This document shows positions 8,054 to 17,904 of a DNA stretch of 57,794 bases, piece by piece. The stretch comes from an uncultured Pedosphaera sp. (GTDB lineage Bacteria; Verrucomicrobiota; Verrucomicrobiia; Limisphaerales; Pedosphaeraceae): NCBI GenBank assembly GCA_903918755.1, contig CAIXFN010000086.1:1-57794 (forward strand), in the 5' to 3' direction. The notes beneath the pieces were generated by a model. That model did not search any database. It saw only the letters and a list, made by a program, of their open reading frames with translations, and was not told the DNA's origin. Every line of letters starts with the position of its first letter. Position 1 is the stretch's first letter. Made by a program: the position numbers and the translations under genes.

Positions 8054-9028
8054 ATGAGCGCCCGGAACGGTCGCGCCCGGGCGTTGTTGAACGCCCTGGG
8101 GCCTTTTCTGGGTCTGGTGCTCGTGATCGGACTGTTTAGTCTCAAGGAAGATTTGCGCCGAACCTTCCTGACCGGAGGGAATTTCAAGATCATTTTCATC
8201 CAGACCGTCATCGTGGCCCTGGGGGCGCTCGGGATGACGATGATCATCATCAGCGGCGGCATCGATCTCGGAGTGGGTTCAACGGTGGCATTGACCAGCG
8301 TGGTGGGGGCCACCCTGCTACTCCGCCATTATCCGCCGGTGGTGGCCGGCCTGCTCACCATCCTGGCGGGCGGGGCCATCGGCCTGGTAAACGGAACGAT
8401 CATCGCGGGTTTCCGGATGATGCCGTTCATTGTCACCTTGGGCATGATGGGGATTGCGCGCGGCACCGCCAAGTGGCTAGCCAACAGCCAAACCGTCAAT
8501 CCGCCGGAGAGCGCCGTCAATGCGATGATGGCCATGAATGAGCCCGACACCCTGCTGCCCCTGCCCGCCGGGGTCTGGCTGACACTGGGTCTGGCGGCCA
8601 TGATGTCGCTGATCCTCCGCCGCACGGTGTTCGGCCGTCACATATTCGCCATCGGCTCGAATGAGGCCGCGGCCCGCCTGTGCGGCGTGCGGGTTCAGTT
8701 GCAGAAGCTCTTGGTTTACGCTTTTGCGGGGCTTTTCTTCGGGTTGGCGGGACTGATGCAACTTTCCCGGCTCACGCAGGGCGATCCCAGCGTGGCCATC
8801 GGGCTCGAACTCGACATGATCGCGGCAGTCGTGATCGGAGGCGCCAGCCTCAGCGGCGGGACGGGCAGCATCTCCGGCTCCCTGATTGGGGCACTGATCA
8901 TGGCGGTGCTGCGGAATGGCTCCAACCAGATGGGTTTGGAAACCTATATGCAGGAAATCGTGATCGGCGCGGTCATCATCCTGGCGGTGGGCCTCGACAA
9001 GTTCCGGCAAAGTCGGCGGGCGGGGTGA
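8054..9028 (+). CDS. sugar ABC transporter permease (RbsC-like)
   Basis: A 324-residue inner-membrane protein with eight or more hydrophobic segments. It belongs to the branched-chain/ribose permease family: MTMIIISGGIDLGVGSTVAL is the hallmark, followed by GTIIAGFRMMPFIVTLGMMG, GRHIFAIGSNEAAARLCGV and AAVVIGGASLSGGTGSISG, which includes the contact loop for the ATPase. It starts 55 bp after the binding-protein gene and is surely co-transcribed. RbsA-type systems also need a double-domain ATPase. None is found here or anywhere in the window, so an ATPase must be shared from elsewhere or the system is incomplete. Confidence 0.93.
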   Translation: MSARNGRARALLNALGPFLGLVLVIGLFSLKEDLRRTFLTGGNFKIIFIQTVIVALGALGMTMIIISGGIDLGVGSTVALTSVVGATLLLRHYPPVVAGLLTILAGGAIGLVNGTIIAGFRMMPFIVTLGMMGIARGTAKWLANSQTVNPPESAVNAMMAMNEPDTLLPLPAGVWLTLGLAAMMSLILRRTVFGRHIFAIGSNEAAARLCGVRVQLQKLLVYAFAGLFFGLAGLMQLSRLTQGDPSVAIGLELDMIAAVVIGGASLSGGTGSISGSLIGALIMAVLRNGSNQMGLETYMQEIVIGAVIILAVGLDKFRQSRRAG

Positions 9029-9074
9029 GCGCGGAGCATTCCGGCGAACCAATATTTTCCCGGGATCCAGCGTC

Positions 9075-9617
9075 ATGAACGACACTCCGATCGGGACGCA
9101 AATCCAGCGGGCTACCGCGGCGGAACTGCCGGAAATTGCGCGGCTTGCGGGCGCAATCTGGCGCGAATATTACCCCGCGATCATCCCGGCGGCCCAGATC
9201 GAATACATGCTGGAGCGCATGTACGCCCTACCCAAGTTGGAGGCAGAACTGCGGGAGCAGACCATCCGGTTTGATCGACTGCTGGTGGCAGGCCATTGCC
9301 GCGGATTTTCCGCCTGCGGCCCCACCACCGATCCCCGGGTATACAAATTGCACAAACTTTACGTTGATCCCGCGCTGCACGGCGCCGGCTACGGGAGCCT
9401 CCTGCTGAGCCATTGCGAGCAGGAATGCTGCAAGCTGGGAGCCACGCACCTGTGCCTGAACGTGAACAAAGCCAATGAGCGCGCCCTGCGCGCGTATCGC
9501 CGCAACGGCTTCGTGATCACGGACGCGGTGGAGGTGGCAATCGGGGGCGGGTTTGTCATGGATGATTATGTGATGACCAAGGTGCTCACCCCGCCCACCC
9601 CACTGACGGTTCAGTGA
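9075..9617 (+). CDS. GNAT-family N-acetyltransferase
   Basis: A 180-residue protein with the GNAT fold. The N-terminal strand reads IQRATAAELPEIARLAGAIW. The central strand carries VYKLHKLYVDPALHGAGYGS, where the HGAGYGS segment is the acetyl-CoA pyrophosphate loop (Q/RxxGxG/A motif). Motif B reads HLCLNVNKANERALRAYRRN with GF following. It probably acetylates a small amine or a protein N-terminus. Its substrate is unknown. It follows the permease by 46 bp on the same strand, so it may be part of that operon. Its stop overlaps, tail to tail, the end of the FG-GAP gene on the other strand. Confidence 0.9.
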   Translation: MNDTPIGTQIQRATAAELPEIARLAGAIWREYYPAIIPAAQIEYMLERMYALPKLEAELREQTIRFDRLLVAGHCRGFSACGPTTDPRVYKLHKLYVDPALHGAGYGSLLLSHCEQECCKLGATHLCLNVNKANERALRAYRRNGFVITDAVEVAIGGGFVMDDYVMTKVLTPPTPLTVQ

Positions 9618-12600
9618 AGCATACTGACTTTGCCGGAAGCATCCACGGCGATCTCGCGCGCGTTGGTAGGCACGGCTGAGGTGGTGACCTGGCCGCCGGG
9701 CCAGCGAATCCAAATTTCCCGCGGTGCTTCCGGCAGCGCGAGCACTTGAACCGCGCTGTCCTGCGACCAATAGCCGGAGCCGGCGTGAATTTCGCGGATC
9801 GGCCCAGATCGCGCAGCAAACAGCAAGCGCATCTGCGCGCCAATTCCCGACGGATTCTCGGGGCGGCCTTGCAGGCGCACCCGCAGGCCCGGTTTGGCCT
9901 GGATGTTGTGGTAGAGTTTGGTATCCGTGCCGTTCTGGGTCAGCGCCAGATCAACGCGCCCATCGCCATCGTAATCACAAATGGCGGCGCCGCGTTGTTC
10001 GCCATAGGCTTTGACTCCGGACTCCTGGCCGGGGACCGGGGTAAGCGTTCCGGAGGCGGAGCCGCGCAGCCAGAGGCCGCGACCGCTGTCCACGCGCGGC
10101 AGGTCCGGCTCGGTGTCAAAGAAGTTCTGGCTGAGAAAAACATCCTCGTTACCGTCGCCATCGGCATCCGCGACGCAGACGGCGGCGGCCGGGGCAAATT
10201 GGGCTTCCCGGGGCAAGGCGAAGGCCTCGAACTGTTTGCCGCGATTGCGAAACACAGTGGAGGCGAGGGTCGTGGCGCGCAATTCATGACTGCGCGCCAG
10301 CCGGTCGCCCAGGATCGTGGCAACGCTGGCTTCGCCGAAAGCCAGGTAAGTGCTGAACCGGGATTGGAGGAACGGCAGGGCGGCACCCACCGGTTGCCAG
10401 TCCCGGCGGGGCACAATGCCCAACTCGGCATCATCCAGCGCTTCGAGGAGGTCCACGCCACCGGTCTGGTTCCAATCGCCGTAGAATAACCGCACGGGAT
10501 GCGCGTCGCTGGCTTGGTAGGGGCTGTTGAGACCCCAATTGCCGGCGATGATCGCCAGATGGCCGTCGCCGTAAAGATCGGCCACGTTCACCCCGGTCCA
10601 CCAGCCCGTGAAATTTGCCAGCCCCAATTCGGCGGTGGCCTCCTGGAGCAATCCCGCACGGTTTCGATAAACCCGAACCGGTCCCCATTCACAGGCGAGG
10701 ATTAATTCCGGCAGGCCATCGCCGTCCAGATCGCTCCAGAGCGCGCCGGTGACGAGCCCGGCATTTTCCACCATCCGGGTATTGGCGACGTCGAGCCGCC
10801 ATTGGTTGGCTTCCCAGCGGTAGAGTCGCGAGAGCGGAATTTCGGGATAACGTCCCGGCACGACGCGGCCACCCACGAACAGCGACAGCCCGCCGGTTCC
10901 CGTCAGGTCACCCAGCGCCAGGGGCCCCACACTGGCGGAGGTGGTCGGGAGGCCGACGACGGCCGTGGGCACACCGCCCGAGAATTCGTAGGCGAGCACG
11001 GCTTCGCCATTCGTGTTGCCATCCTCATAATTGGAGGAGCCCACCAACAGGGCGGCCGGGCCGCCCGGCCGTTGCCAGCCCAGCACGGTGGCTTGGTCCC
11101 GCCCGGCGGGCAAATCGAGCGGCGCGGCGGCCAACCGTTGAAAGCCTTTGGTAGCATCATTGTGATAGATCGCGAGATTGCCGCCCTTGCCCGTGCCAAT
11201 GATCAAATCCTCCCGCCCATCGCCGTCCACGTCGAACCAGGCGATGCCGGGTCCGGACTGGCTGAGCTGTTTGGGCAGGAGGGGTTGCCGCGCAAAATCA
11301 TCAAATGCCTCCTCGTGATGCCGGTGCCCCAACGCCGCCGTGACATCCTCAAACCAGGGAACCGGCGTGGGCGTCCGGGAAGGTTCGACGGCGACCGCCC
11401 CGGCTTCATCGACTTCATAAACGTAATTGGGGGCGCAATCGCGGACCACACTGCGAGCTCCGCTGCGCCAGGTGATCTCGAGCGTGAGGTTCGTGGCGGA
11501 ACCGGCGGCAAACACGCGCTCCGCGTCATCGCCGGAGAGGAAGCGTCCGCCACTGACCATTTCCTGGGTCTGGGTGACGGGACCGCCCAAGACCTTGATT
11601 TTGGCGCCGATGCCCTGAGTGTTGGGCGATTTGCCGCGGAGGCGGACGGCGAGGCGCGGGGCGATGGTTTCGTTCCGGTAAACGAGCACTTCGCCATTCA
11701 GGGAATTCACCACCAGATCCAGATCGCCGTCGTTATCGAGGTCCGCCAGGGCCATGCCGCTGGAAATCTGCACAGAATCGAATCCCCAATCCTTGCCGCG
11801 TTCGACGAAGGTCAGGTCGTGTTGATTATGAAAGGCGACATTAGGAGTGTCCAGGCGGGGGAAAAGGATGGTGTTCTTGCGCGCCTCTTCCACGGACTGC
11901 CGGCCCAGGCGTTTGATCCGTTCCCGGGTGTCCGCGTCATCCACATCATACGGGAAGCCGTTGCTCACGAGCACGTCCTCCCAACCGTCCAAATCCACAT
12001 CCAGCAGGACGGGACACCAACTCCACTCGGAAGCGGCGAGGCCGGCATAATTGGCCACCTCGGCGTAGGTGCCATCGCCGCGGTTGAGAAACACCGTATT
12101 GCGGCGGATCTGGAATTGCGTGTCGAGCGCGCCGGGCACGCGGGGTTGGAAGGGCATGGAGCTTTTCTGCGTCATGATGAGCCGGTGCTGGCGGCTGAGC
12201 ATATCCACCACCATGAAATCATCCCGGCCATCGCGGTCGAGATCGCCGACGTCGATGCCCATGGAGAAATGGCTGGTTTGCGGCCAGGCGGCGTGGGCCA
12301 GGGCGCGGAAATGACCATGCCCGTCGTTGATCCAGCAACGGTCCGGGGTGAAGGCGTCATCGCAGACGTAAATGTCCGGAAAACCGTCCCCGTTGAGATC
12401 ACGCATGATTACCGAGAGGCTCTGATCCCACGGCACTTCCTTGAGGGGCTGACCGGTTTCGTCCGTAAACGCCCCGCCGGTCCAGGGAACCGGGGTAAAC
12501 TTCCCGTGACCGTCATTGAGGTACAACACACTGGGTTCCCCCAGTTCATACATGACGCCATTGATGATTTTGATCCGCTGGGCGTACCGGCCCCGGACGA

Positions 12601-13300
12601 CCGGTTTGCCACTGGCATCATAACTGAAACTCAAGGAGCCGCCGGTACGGAGAATGGAAGTGACGCCATAATTGGCGACGTACAAATCGAGGGTGCCGTT
12701 GCCGTCGATGTCGGCCAGCGCCAGAGAGGTGCTTCCCCATTTGGAGACGAGGCCGGCCGCGACCGTGGCGTTGGTAAAGTGGCCGTGCCCGTCATTGAGA
12801 AACAGGGCGTTCGGTCCCCCCATGGAATTGACCAGCAAATCCGGGAAACCATCACCATTCACATCGGCGAAAACCGCGCCGGTGGAAGTCTGATTCGGAC
12901 AGGCGACCCCGGCCTCCTCCGTCACATCCCGGAATTTCCAATTGCCGAGATTCTTATACAGGGCATTGGTGCCATTCAAATTGCAGAGGTAGATATCGCA
13001 CAGGCCGTCGCCATCGTAATCCCCCAACGCCACGCCGGAACCATTCATCAAATTCAGGTTCGTCATCGCCCGCGTTTGCGGGAGCAGGTTGGTGAAGTTG
13101 ATTCCGGTGAGCGCGGAATCCATCCGGGTGAAGCCGGTCCGGCCCTCCGCGGGCACCGGGAGGCGGGCGCGACGGACCGAACCGTTCTGCTCCCAGGTGA
13201 GGGCAGCCGGGGGGGCGGCGCGCAGAGGCAGCACCGGGGCCAGGGCAAGCAGACCGGCGGAAAGCGCCGGTAGCGCGGCACAGACGGCAAACAATTTCAT
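9611..13300 (-). CDS. large secreted FG-GAP/VCBS-repeat protein with two ASPIC/UnbV domains (CRTAC1-like)
   Basis: From ATG 13300 the protein has 1229 residues and a clear signal peptide (MKLFAVCAALPALSAG, cut near LRAAPP). A longer frame to 13453 adds a non-coding-looking head. Calcium-binding beta-propeller repeats recur throughout, for example GDYDGDGLCDIYLCN, ADVNGDGFPDLLVNS, ADIDGNGTLDLYVAN and RDLNGDGFPDIYVCD. ASPIC/UnbV domains appear at about 547-615 (RLAVRLRGKSPNTQGIGAKI) and 1135-1205 (GLRVRLQGRPENPSGIGAQM). The gene thus looks like two CRTAC1 units joined. Such proteins are exported and common in Verrucomicrobiota and Planctomycetota; the function is unknown, perhaps adhesion or matrix binding. 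It is divergent from the sialate-esterase operon and convergent with the GNAT gene. Confidence 0.88.
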   Translation of the reverse strand: MKLFAVCAALPALSAGLLALAPVLPLRAAPPAALTWEQNGSVRRARLPVPAEGRTGFTRMDSALTGINFTNLLPQTRAMTNLNLMNGSGVALGDYDGDGLCDIYLCNLNGTNALYKNLGNWKFRDVTEEAGVACPNQTSTGAVFADVNGDGFPDLLVNSMGGPNALFLNDGHGHFTNATVAAGLVSKWGSTSLALADIDGNGTLDLYVANYGVTSILRTGGSLSFSYDASGKPVVRGRYAQRIKIINGVMYELGEPSVLYLNDGHGKFTPVPWTGGAFTDETGQPLKEVPWDQSLSVIMRDLNGDGFPDIYVCDDAFTPDRCWINDGHGHFRALAHAAWPQTSHFSMGIDVGDLDRDGRDDFMVVDMLSRQHRLIMTQKSSMPFQPRVPGALDTQFQIRRNTVFLNRGDGTYAEVANYAGLAASEWSWCPVLLDVDLDGWEDVLVSNGFPYDVDDADTRERIKRLGRQSVEEARKNTILFPRLDTPNVAFHNQHDLTFVERGKDWGFDSVQISSGMALADLDNDGDLDLVVNSLNGEVLVYRNETIAPRLAVRLRGKSPNTQGIGAKIKVLGGPVTQTQEMVSGGRFLSGDDAERVFAAGSATNLTLEITWRSGARSVVRDCAPNYVYEVDEAGAVAVEPSRTPTPVPWFEDVTAALGHRHHEEAFDDFARQPLLPKQLSQSGPGIAWFDVDGDGREDLIIGTGKGGNLAIYHNDATKGFQRLAAAPLDLPAGRDQATVLGWQRPGGPAALLVGSSNYEDGNTNGEAVLAYEFSGGVPTAVVGLPTTSASVGPLALGDLTGTGGLSLFVGGRVVPGRYPEIPLSRLYRWEANQWRLDVANTRMVENAGLVTGALWSDLDGDGLPELILACEWGPVRVYRNRAGLLQEATAELGLANFTGWWTGVNVADLYGDGHLAIIAGNWGLNSPYQASDAHPVRLFYGDWNQTGGVDLLEALDDAELGIVPRRDWQPVGAALPFLQSRFSTYLAFGEASVATILGDRLARSHELRATTLASTVFRNRGKQFEAFALPREAQFAPAAAVCVADADGDGNEDVFLSQNFFDTEPDLPRVDSGRGLWLRGSASGTLTPVPGQESGVKAYGEQRGAAICDYDGDGRVDLALTQNGTDTKLYHNIQAKPGLRVRLQGRPENPSGIGAQMRLLFAARSGPIREIHAGSGYWSQDSAVQVLALPEAPREIWIRWPGGQVTTSAVPTNAREIAVDASGKVSMLH

Positions 13301-13512
13301 AGTTGGCAGGTGACGGTGCGCGCAATTTAGCCCCTGCCAAGACCTTGGCAAGCGGATTTCCCGGCAGATTGGCGAAGCCGGGGCACAACGGGCATGTTCT
13401 CCGCCGGTCTCTGCCTTGACCGTGGCAAGGCAACTGCCTAACCTGTTTTCCAATGGTTCGTCTCCCCCATGGGTTACCCGTCCGGTCCGTCGCGATAGTT
13501 AATACCTTGCTT
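13301..13512. promoter_or_regulatory. divergent promoter region between FG-GAP gene and esterase operon
   Basis: These 212 bp separate two start codons facing away from each other, so they must hold both promoters. TTGCTTATGTATAAA near 13507 is AT-rich but overlaps the chosen start. I see no clear operator. Confidence 0.4.
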
Positions 13513-16503
13513 ATGTATAAAACCACGTTGATCCGCATATTCGCCGTCCAATTGCTCCTGATCATGCTCCTCCCGGCGGCGCACGCGCAATACGCGGGTT
13601 GGCAACATTCGGGTTCCCTGGCCATTCTGACGACCCCGGAGGGAGCGAATTTGCCGGCCACGGCGCGGGAAACGGGCTTCCCGGTGCTCATCCGTTTAAA
13701 TCGCGAAACCTTTGACTTCAGCCAGGCGCAGGCAGGGGGCGCGGACCTCCGCTTTGCCACCTCCGCGGGCGAAACTCTGCCGTATCAGATCGAGGAATGG
13801 AATCCCGTTACCGGCACGGCCAGCCTCTGGGTGCGTCTGCCGGAAATCCGGGGGAACTCGATCCAGGAAATCCGGATGTTTTGGGGACGACCGGACGCCG
13901 TCAGCGAGTCCGCGGGTGGCGCGGTGTTCAATGCCGCGAACGGTTATCTCAGTGTCCTGCATCTGGGGGAGGGCGAGAAAGGTCTCACGGACGAAACCGG
14001 CAAACTTTCGCCGACCAATTCGGGCACCACCACCACGAACGGCATCATTGGCAAAGCCCGGCATTTTGAAGCCCAAAAAGGGATCCAGTGCGGGGAGCAG
14101 ATCACCGGTTATCCCACCGGCAGCGCGCCCCACTCCTCCTCGGCCTGGTTCCGGGCGAATGGTTTGAACGCGATTGTGCTGGGCTGGGGCAATGAACATT
14201 CGCAAGGCAAAGTGACCATGCGCGTCGCCAGCCCGCCGCAAGTTCACATGGAATGTTATTTCTCCGGCGCCGATGTTCGCACCAGCACCCCGTTGCCCAT
14301 GGGCGAATGGGTGCACGCGGTGCATACCTATGAAAACGGGGAATCCCGGATCTATATCAACGGCCGGCTCGACGGGGTCGCGAAGCGAACGAATGCGCCG
14401 CTGGCCATCAAGGAGCCCGCGCGGATGTGGTTGGGGGGCTGGTATAATGATTACCACTTTGCGGGGGACATCGATGAAGTGCGCGTTGCCGGGGTGGTGC
14501 GATCCGCCGATTGGGTCCGGTTGGAGTATGAAAACCAGAAGCCCTTGCAAACGCTGGTTGGCACTCTGGCCCCGGCCGGTGAGGAGTTTTCGGTGACCCC
14601 AGCCATCGTGCAAATGGATGAAGGCGGGAGTGTGACCGTGACCGCGCGGGCGGGCGGGGCGCGGAAGGTATCCTGGACGCTGCTCCGCGGGGGCCAGGAA
14701 ACCGTGGTGGCGGTGGATCGCTATCATTACACCCTGGCGGCGGGACGGGTGACCGGTGATACCACCTGCCAACTGCGTTTCAAGGCCGTGTTTGCCGGGG
14801 GCGTGCGGGTGCTGGACATCCCGGTCACCATCCGCGAGACCATTCCCGAACCGGAATTCACCTTGCGGGCGCCAGCGCGCTGGAATGGCCGGGACACCAT
14901 CGAAGTCGTGCCGGAGATTCGTAACCTCGCGGCGTTGAAAGCCGCAGGAGCCGACCAATTGCACAGCGAGTGGAGTGTGACCGGGGGGGCGGTGATCGCG
15001 ACCACCAACCAGGACCGTTTGCTCCTGGAGCGAGCTCAATTCAGCGGGCCAATGACCGTGCGCGCAACCCTTTCGAATGGCGGGGCGGAGCGGGTGGCGA
15101 GCGCAGAAATCCTGGTGACCGAACCGGCGCAGGATCCGTGGATAACCCGGGTTCCCGGGATGGAAGAACAACCGGTGGATGGTCAATTTTACGCCAGGGA
15201 TGATAAGAACGTGGGCACGCTTTACTACAACGGCAAATGGCCGGACGCCGCCGATTCCGTGTTCCTCAAGGTTTACGCCAACGACCAACTCATCCAGACC
15301 CAGACCCTGCCGCGCACGGTCGCCAACTACTTTGCCTTATCCGCTCCGCTACGCCCGGGCCTGATCCAATACCGGGTGGAGTTTGGCTCCGTAACCGCCG
15401 GCCAGGCCAAAGTGCTTCGATCCGTGACCAACCTAGTATGCGGCGACGCATTCCTGATCGATGGGCAATCCAACGCGCTGGCCACGGATACGGGAGAGAA
15501 ATCTTCGGCCGAAACCAACAAGTGGATCCGGAGTTACGGTGGCCGGGGAGAAGACGGTAATGATGGGCCGCAAAACCGGTGGTGCTCGCCGGTCTGGAAG
15601 GCGCAGAATGGCGAACTGGTCGAGCTCGGATATTGGGGTATGGAACTGGCCCGACGCCTGGTGGCCAGCCGGCAGATTCCGGTGTTTATCGTCAACGCGG
15701 CGGTCGGAGGCACCCGCATCGACCAGCACCAACGCCAGTCGGAAAACCCAACGGACCCGGCCACGATCTATGGCCGGATGCTTTGGCGCATCCAACAAGC
15801 CAAACTCACGCATGGAATCCGCGCCGTGATCTGGCACCAGGGCGAAAACGACCAGGGCTCGGACGGGCCTACGGGCGGCTACGGTTGGGAAACCTATCAG
15901 CGCTACTTTGTGGCGATGTCCGCGGACTGGAAGCGGGATTTCCCCAATCTCGGTCATTACTACATTTTCCAAATCTGGCCAAACTCCTGCAGCATGGGCA
16001 ACAGCCACGGGGACATGTTGCGCGAAGTGCAGCGCACCCTGCCCCGGCTGTATTCGCACATGGACATCCTGTCCACCCTGGGAGTGCGGCCGCCGGGCGG
16101 CTGCCATTATCCCTTGATCGGTTGGGCGGAATTTGCCCGGATGCTGCAACCCTTGATCGAGCGGGATTTTCATGGGCAGGTGCCCACGGCCCCGATCACC
16201 GCGCCGAATCTCCGACAGGCCCGTTATGTGGGCAATGCGCGGGACACGATTGCGCTGGAATTTGATCAACCCGTCGTTTGGCAGGAAGCGCTGGTCAACC
16301 AATTTTACCTCGACGGGCAAGAAGGCCAGGTAAGCGCCGGTTCCGTCGCGGGCAATGTGCTTACCCTGCAATTGAAGTCCGCGGCAACCGCCCGGGAGAT
16401 CACCTACTTGCACGAAATGAAATGGAGTCAGGACCACCTGCTCCTTGGGGCCAACGGGATCGCCGCCTTGAGTTTCTGCGCGGTACCGCTCGCCACGCCG
16501 TAA
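13513..16503 (+). CDS. secreted multidomain esterase: DUF2341, LamG-like lectin, sialate O-acetylesterase (SASA) domain
   Basis: Start ATG 13513 gives a signal peptide (MYKTTLIRIFAVQLLLIMLL, cut after AHA) and a 996-residue protein. Residues about 50-125 are a DUF2341 module (FPVLIRLNRETFDF ... IQEIRMFWG). Residues about 140-345 are a concanavalin/LamG-like jelly roll (GKARHFEA, WVHAVHTYENGESRIYINGR, GDIDEVRVAGVVRSADWVRL). Ig-like linkers follow to about 630. Residues 640-900 form an SGNH/SASA esterase: FLIDGQSNAL (nucleophile Ser), NAAVGGTRI, AVIWHQGENDQG, and GCHYPLIGWAEF carrying a candidate catalytic His. It should remove acetyl groups from polysaccharide or sialic-acid-like sugars outside the cytoplasm. 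It is first in an operon with an oxidoreductase and another SGNH hydrolase. Confidence 0.85.
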   Translation: MYKTTLIRIFAVQLLLIMLLPAAHAQYAGWQHSGSLAILTTPEGANLPATARETGFPVLIRLNRETFDFSQAQAGGADLRFATSAGETLPYQIEEWNPVTGTASLWVRLPEIRGNSIQEIRMFWGRPDAVSESAGGAVFNAANGYLSVLHLGEGEKGLTDETGKLSPTNSGTTTTNGIIGKARHFEAQKGIQCGEQITGYPTGSAPHSSSAWFRANGLNAIVLGWGNEHSQGKVTMRVASPPQVHMECYFSGADVRTSTPLPMGEWVHAVHTYENGESRIYINGRLDGVAKRTNAPLAIKEPARMWLGGWYNDYHFAGDIDEVRVAGVVRSADWVRLEYENQKPLQTLVGTLAPAGEEFSVTPAIVQMDEGGSVTVTARAGGARKVSWTLLRGGQETVVAVDRYHYTLAAGRVTGDTTCQLRFKAVFAGGVRVLDIPVTIRETIPEPEFTLRAPARWNGRDTIEVVPEIRNLAALKAAGADQLHSEWSVTGGAVIATTNQDRLLLERAQFSGPMTVRATLSNGGAERVASAEILVTEPAQDPWITRVPGMEEQPVDGQFYARDDKNVGTLYYNGKWPDAADSVFLKVYANDQLIQTQTLPRTVANYFALSAPLRPGLIQYRVEFGSVTAGQAKVLRSVTNLVCGDAFLIDGQSNALATDTGEKSSAETNKWIRSYGGRGEDGNDGPQNRWCSPVWKAQNGELVELGYWGMELARRLVASRQIPVFIVNAAVGGTRIDQHQRQSENPTDPATIYGRMLWRIQQAKLTHGIRAVIWHQGENDQGSDGPTGGYGWETYQRYFVAMSADWKRDFPNLGHYYIFQIWPNSCSMGNSHGDMLREVQRTLPRLYSHMDILSTLGVRPPGGCHYPLIGWAEFARMLQPLIERDFHGQVPTAPITAPNLRQARYVGNARDTIALEFDQPVVWQEALVNQFYLDGQEGQVSAGSVAGNVLTLQLKSAATAREITYLHEMKWSQDHLLLGANGIAALSFCAVPLATP

Positions 16504-16524
16504 ACCAACGTCATCATTATCACC

Positions 16525-17904
16525 ATGAAAAACACGCCAGTGACCCGTAGAACATTCCTCGGCCGCACCGGCCAAGCCGCCCTCGGCCTCGCCGCCATCC
16601 CCCTCATGGGTCCCCGCCGCCTGCGGGCTGCCGCACCGGCCAGCCAGAAATTGAACATCGCGTGCATCGGCCTCGGTGGCCAGATGCAAGGCCTCATGAA
16701 GGAGGTTACGGTGCTGGAGCAAAACATCGTGGCCCTCTGTGACCTCGATGGAAACCGCCTGGCCGTCACCCGGAAGGCGTTCGGGGCGGACGTCGAAAAG
16801 GCCACGGTCTATCATGATTACCGCCAATTGCTGGAAAAGGAAAAGTCCGTGGATGCCGTCGTCATCGCCACGCCGGACCACTGGCACGCCGCCATCTCCC
16901 ATGCGGCCATGGCCGCGGGCAAGCATGTTTACTGCGAGAAGCCCCTCACGCATACCATCGCCGAAGCGCGCCAAATCGCCGCCGCCGCCCGGCAGTTCAA
17001 GGTCGTCACGCAAACCGGGAACCAGGGCAGCAGTTCCGCCAACTTCCGTCGCAGCATGGAAATCATCCAGGCGGGAGTCTTGGGGCCGGTCCGCGAAGTC
17101 CATATCTGGCACCCGGTCCACAGCTGGCCTTGCGGGGTGGATGCGCCCACCACGGCCGACCCCATCCCCGCGGGTTTCGACTGGAATTTCTGGCTGGGAC
17201 CAGCACCGATGCGACCCTACAAAACGGGCATTTATCATCCGGGTAACTGGCGGGGTTGGTATGACTTTGGCGGCGGTTCCCTAGCGGATTTTTGCTGCCA
17301 CGCCTTCAGCCTGCCGGTGCGGGCCCTGGACCTGGATTACCCCCAACGCATCGAAGTCACCGGCGCTCCGCTCGCGATTGCCAGTTTCCCCAAATCCTGC
17401 CGCGTGAAGTTTTCCTTTCCCGCGCGCGGCACCCGCCCGGCGGTGGTCGTTTACTTTCACACCGGCGGGGACATGCCGCCGGTCGAGATCACCGCCGGCA
17501 TGGGCGCCACCTTTAACCAGGTGCCCAACACCGGGTGCCTCATTGTGGGCGATGCCGGCACGCTCTCCGCCGGGTTGTGGAACAATGATTTTCACATCCG
17601 GATGAAAGGCGAGACCAGTTACGGCGGCACAAATCACGAGGCGGTCAAAGCCGTCCCCCAAACCCTTCCGCGCGCCCCGCGCGAACGGCACATGCTGGAA
17701 TGGATCGAGGCCTGCCAGGGGCAGGGCAAGACCTTCTCGCCTTTCGAGATTGGCGGGCACGTCACGGAAATCGGGGCCGCCGGTTTGCTGGCGCTCCGGC
17801 TGGGGAAGGACCTCGACTGGGATGGCGCCGCCATGGTCGCTAAAGATCATCCCGAAACGGCAGCCTGGATTACCCCCCAGCATCGCGAAGGGTGGGGGCT
17901 GTGA
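16525..17904 (+). CDS. Gfo/Idh/MocA-family oxidoreductase with Tat signal
   Basis: A 459-residue protein. The N-terminus MKNTPVTRRTFLGRTGQAAL is a twin-arginine signal (RRTFLG), so export in folded form with its nucleotide is likely. The Rossmann part follows: LNIACIGLGGQMQGLMKEV, VDAVVIATPDHWHAAI and HVYCEKPLTHTIAEARQI, where EKP carries the conserved catalytic-region Lys. QTGNQGSSSANFRRSMEIIQ and HIWHPVHSWPCG are typical of the secreted Verrucomicrobiota/Planctomycetota branch. It would oxidise or reduce a sugar or cyclitol with NAD(P). It starts 22 bp after the esterase gene, and its stop overlaps the next start. Confidence 0.92.
   Translation: MKNTPVTRRTFLGRTGQAALGLAAIPLMGPRRLRAAAPASQKLNIACIGLGGQMQGLMKEVTVLEQNIVALCDLDGNRLAVTRKAFGADVEKATVYHDYRQLLEKEKSVDAVVIATPDHWHAAISHAAMAAGKHVYCEKPLTHTIAEARQIAAAARQFKVVTQTGNQGSSSANFRRSMEIIQAGVLGPVREVHIWHPVHSWPCGVDAPTTADPIPAGFDWNFWLGPAPMRPYKTGIYHPGNWRGWYDFGGGSLADFCCHAFSLPVRALDLDYPQRIEVTGAPLAIASFPKSCRVKFSFPARGTRPAVVVYFHTGGDMPPVEITAGMGATFNQVPNTGCLIVGDAGTLSAGLWNNDFHIRMKGETSYGGTNHEAVKAVPQTLPRAPRERHMLEWIEACQGQGKTFSPFEIGGHVTEIGAAGLLALRLGKDLDWDGAAMVAKDHPETAAWITPQHREGWGL

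Noticed and set aside
10802-13273. 823-residue open frame opposite the FG-GAP gene
   Set aside because: Its sequence is a His/Gly/Arg/Ile-rich shadow typical of high-GC antisense frames; the FG-GAP frame has signal peptide and repeat motifs.
15433-17238. 601-residue minus-strand frame across the esterase/oxidoreductase junction
   Set aside because: It crosses two well-supported genes antisense; composition is shadow-like.
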